Shown in pieces: positions 7,068-7,180 of a stretch of 7,180 bases of DNA. Location of the stretch: the NCBI GenBank assembly GCA_044433285.1, contig JAWXTU010000116.1:1-7180 (forward strand), in the 5' to 3' direction. The first letter of the stretch is position 1, and every line of letters starts with the position of its first letter. Source of the stretch: Aphodosoma sp044433285. GTDB taxonomy: Bacteria; Bacteroidota; Bacteroidia; Bacteroidales; Paludibacteraceae. The translations under genes and the position numbers were made by a program. The notes under the pieces were generated by a model. It saw only the letters and a list, made by a program, of their open reading frames with translations. It was not told where the DNA came from and made no database searches.

Positions 7068-7130
7068 TGGGTTCTATTTTCTATATTTACGCCTCAAAAT
7101 TTAGTATAAGAACCCATTATCTACTAAATT
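7068..7130. repeat. Two interleaved perfect inverted repeats upstream of the operon promoter
   Basis: Repeat 1 is TGGGTTCT (7068-7075) with AGAACCCA (7109-7116). Repeat 2 is AATTTAGTA (7098-7106) with TACTAAATT (7122-7130). The right arm of repeat 1 lies inside the loop of repeat 2, so the order of arms is 1-2-1-2, as in an H-type pseudoknot. ATTTT (7076-7080) and AAAAT (7096-7100) could alternatively extend stem 1. The left arm of repeat 1 covers the expected -33 region of the promoter. Possible roles are an operator, the terminator of a gene beyond the right edge, or a structured RNA end. The repeats are seen; the role is open. Confidence 0.55.
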
Positions 7131-7180
7131 AGAGATATTGCTTAAATTTGACAAACCACAAACCATGGTCTGAAGCTATT

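Noticed and set aside
7143..7150. TAAATTTG on the + strand, matching TAnnTTTG, as a promoter for a gene to the right
   Set aside because: There is no -33 TTTG at the usual spacing, the first ATG after it (7165) reaches a stop after two codons, and such a match is easy to get by chance in AT-rich sequence.
7129..7180. Possible C-terminus of a - strand gene entering from the right edge, with a stop at 7129-7131
   Set aside because: A - strand frame is open from the edge to that TAA, encoding about 16 residues, but this is too short to recognise and another - strand frame is also open for about 12 codons. It cannot be supported without sequence beyond 7180.
1..7180. A previously undescribed multi-gene system, mobile element, CRISPR array, tRNA or rRNA
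   Set aside because: Every long frame with coding character belongs to a known family with expected residues, gaps are short (at most about 138 bases), and no spaced repeat array, transposase, integrase or tRNA-like fold was seen.

Overview
The window looks like a chromosomal segment of a Bacteroidales-type bacterium (phylum Bacteroidota). Three things point there. The coding sequence is AT-rich and start codons lack clear Shine-Dalgarno sequences. A textbook Bacteroidetes -7 promoter element (TAnnTTTG, here TACCTTTG) lies upstream of the rightmost gene. The proteins resemble Bacteroides/Porphyromonas-type members of their families, in particular an Mrp ATPase without the C-terminal CxxC. The genus cannot be told from the sequence.

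Layout: two gene blocks converge. On the + strand (1-2917) there is the C-terminal three quarters of an M13 (PepO/neprilysin-type) zinc endopeptidase, cut by the left edge, followed 30 bases later by a complete M20 dinuclear-zinc dipeptidase. Together they suggest a peptide-degradation unit: an endopeptidase that is probably exported and a cytosolic dipeptidase. On the - strand, read from right to left (7051 to 3056), four closely packed genes form a probable operon: a class I SAM O-methyltransferase, a hotdog-fold acyl-CoA thioesterase, the membrane protease SppA, and the P-loop ATPase Mrp/ApbC. Gaps are 49, 30 and 7 bases. The only recognisable promoter lies just ahead of the O-methyltransferase.

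The 138-base gap between the converging blocks holds a perfect 12-bp stem-loop, probably a shared terminator, and a smaller hairpin. The end of the M20 gene carries a short imperfect tandem duplication that repeats the last codons beyond the stop. The last 129 bases are noncoding as far as can be seen. They hold two perfect inverted repeats (8 bp and 9 bp) that interleave in a pseudoknot-like order next to the O-methyltransferase promoter.

All six genes are recognisable housekeeping or peptide-metabolism families with intact catalytic residues where these can be seen. I see no mobile element, CRISPR array, RNA gene or convincing new multi-gene system. The points most worth a second look are the interleaved repeats at the right end, the CxxC-less Mrp and the intergenic hairpins.
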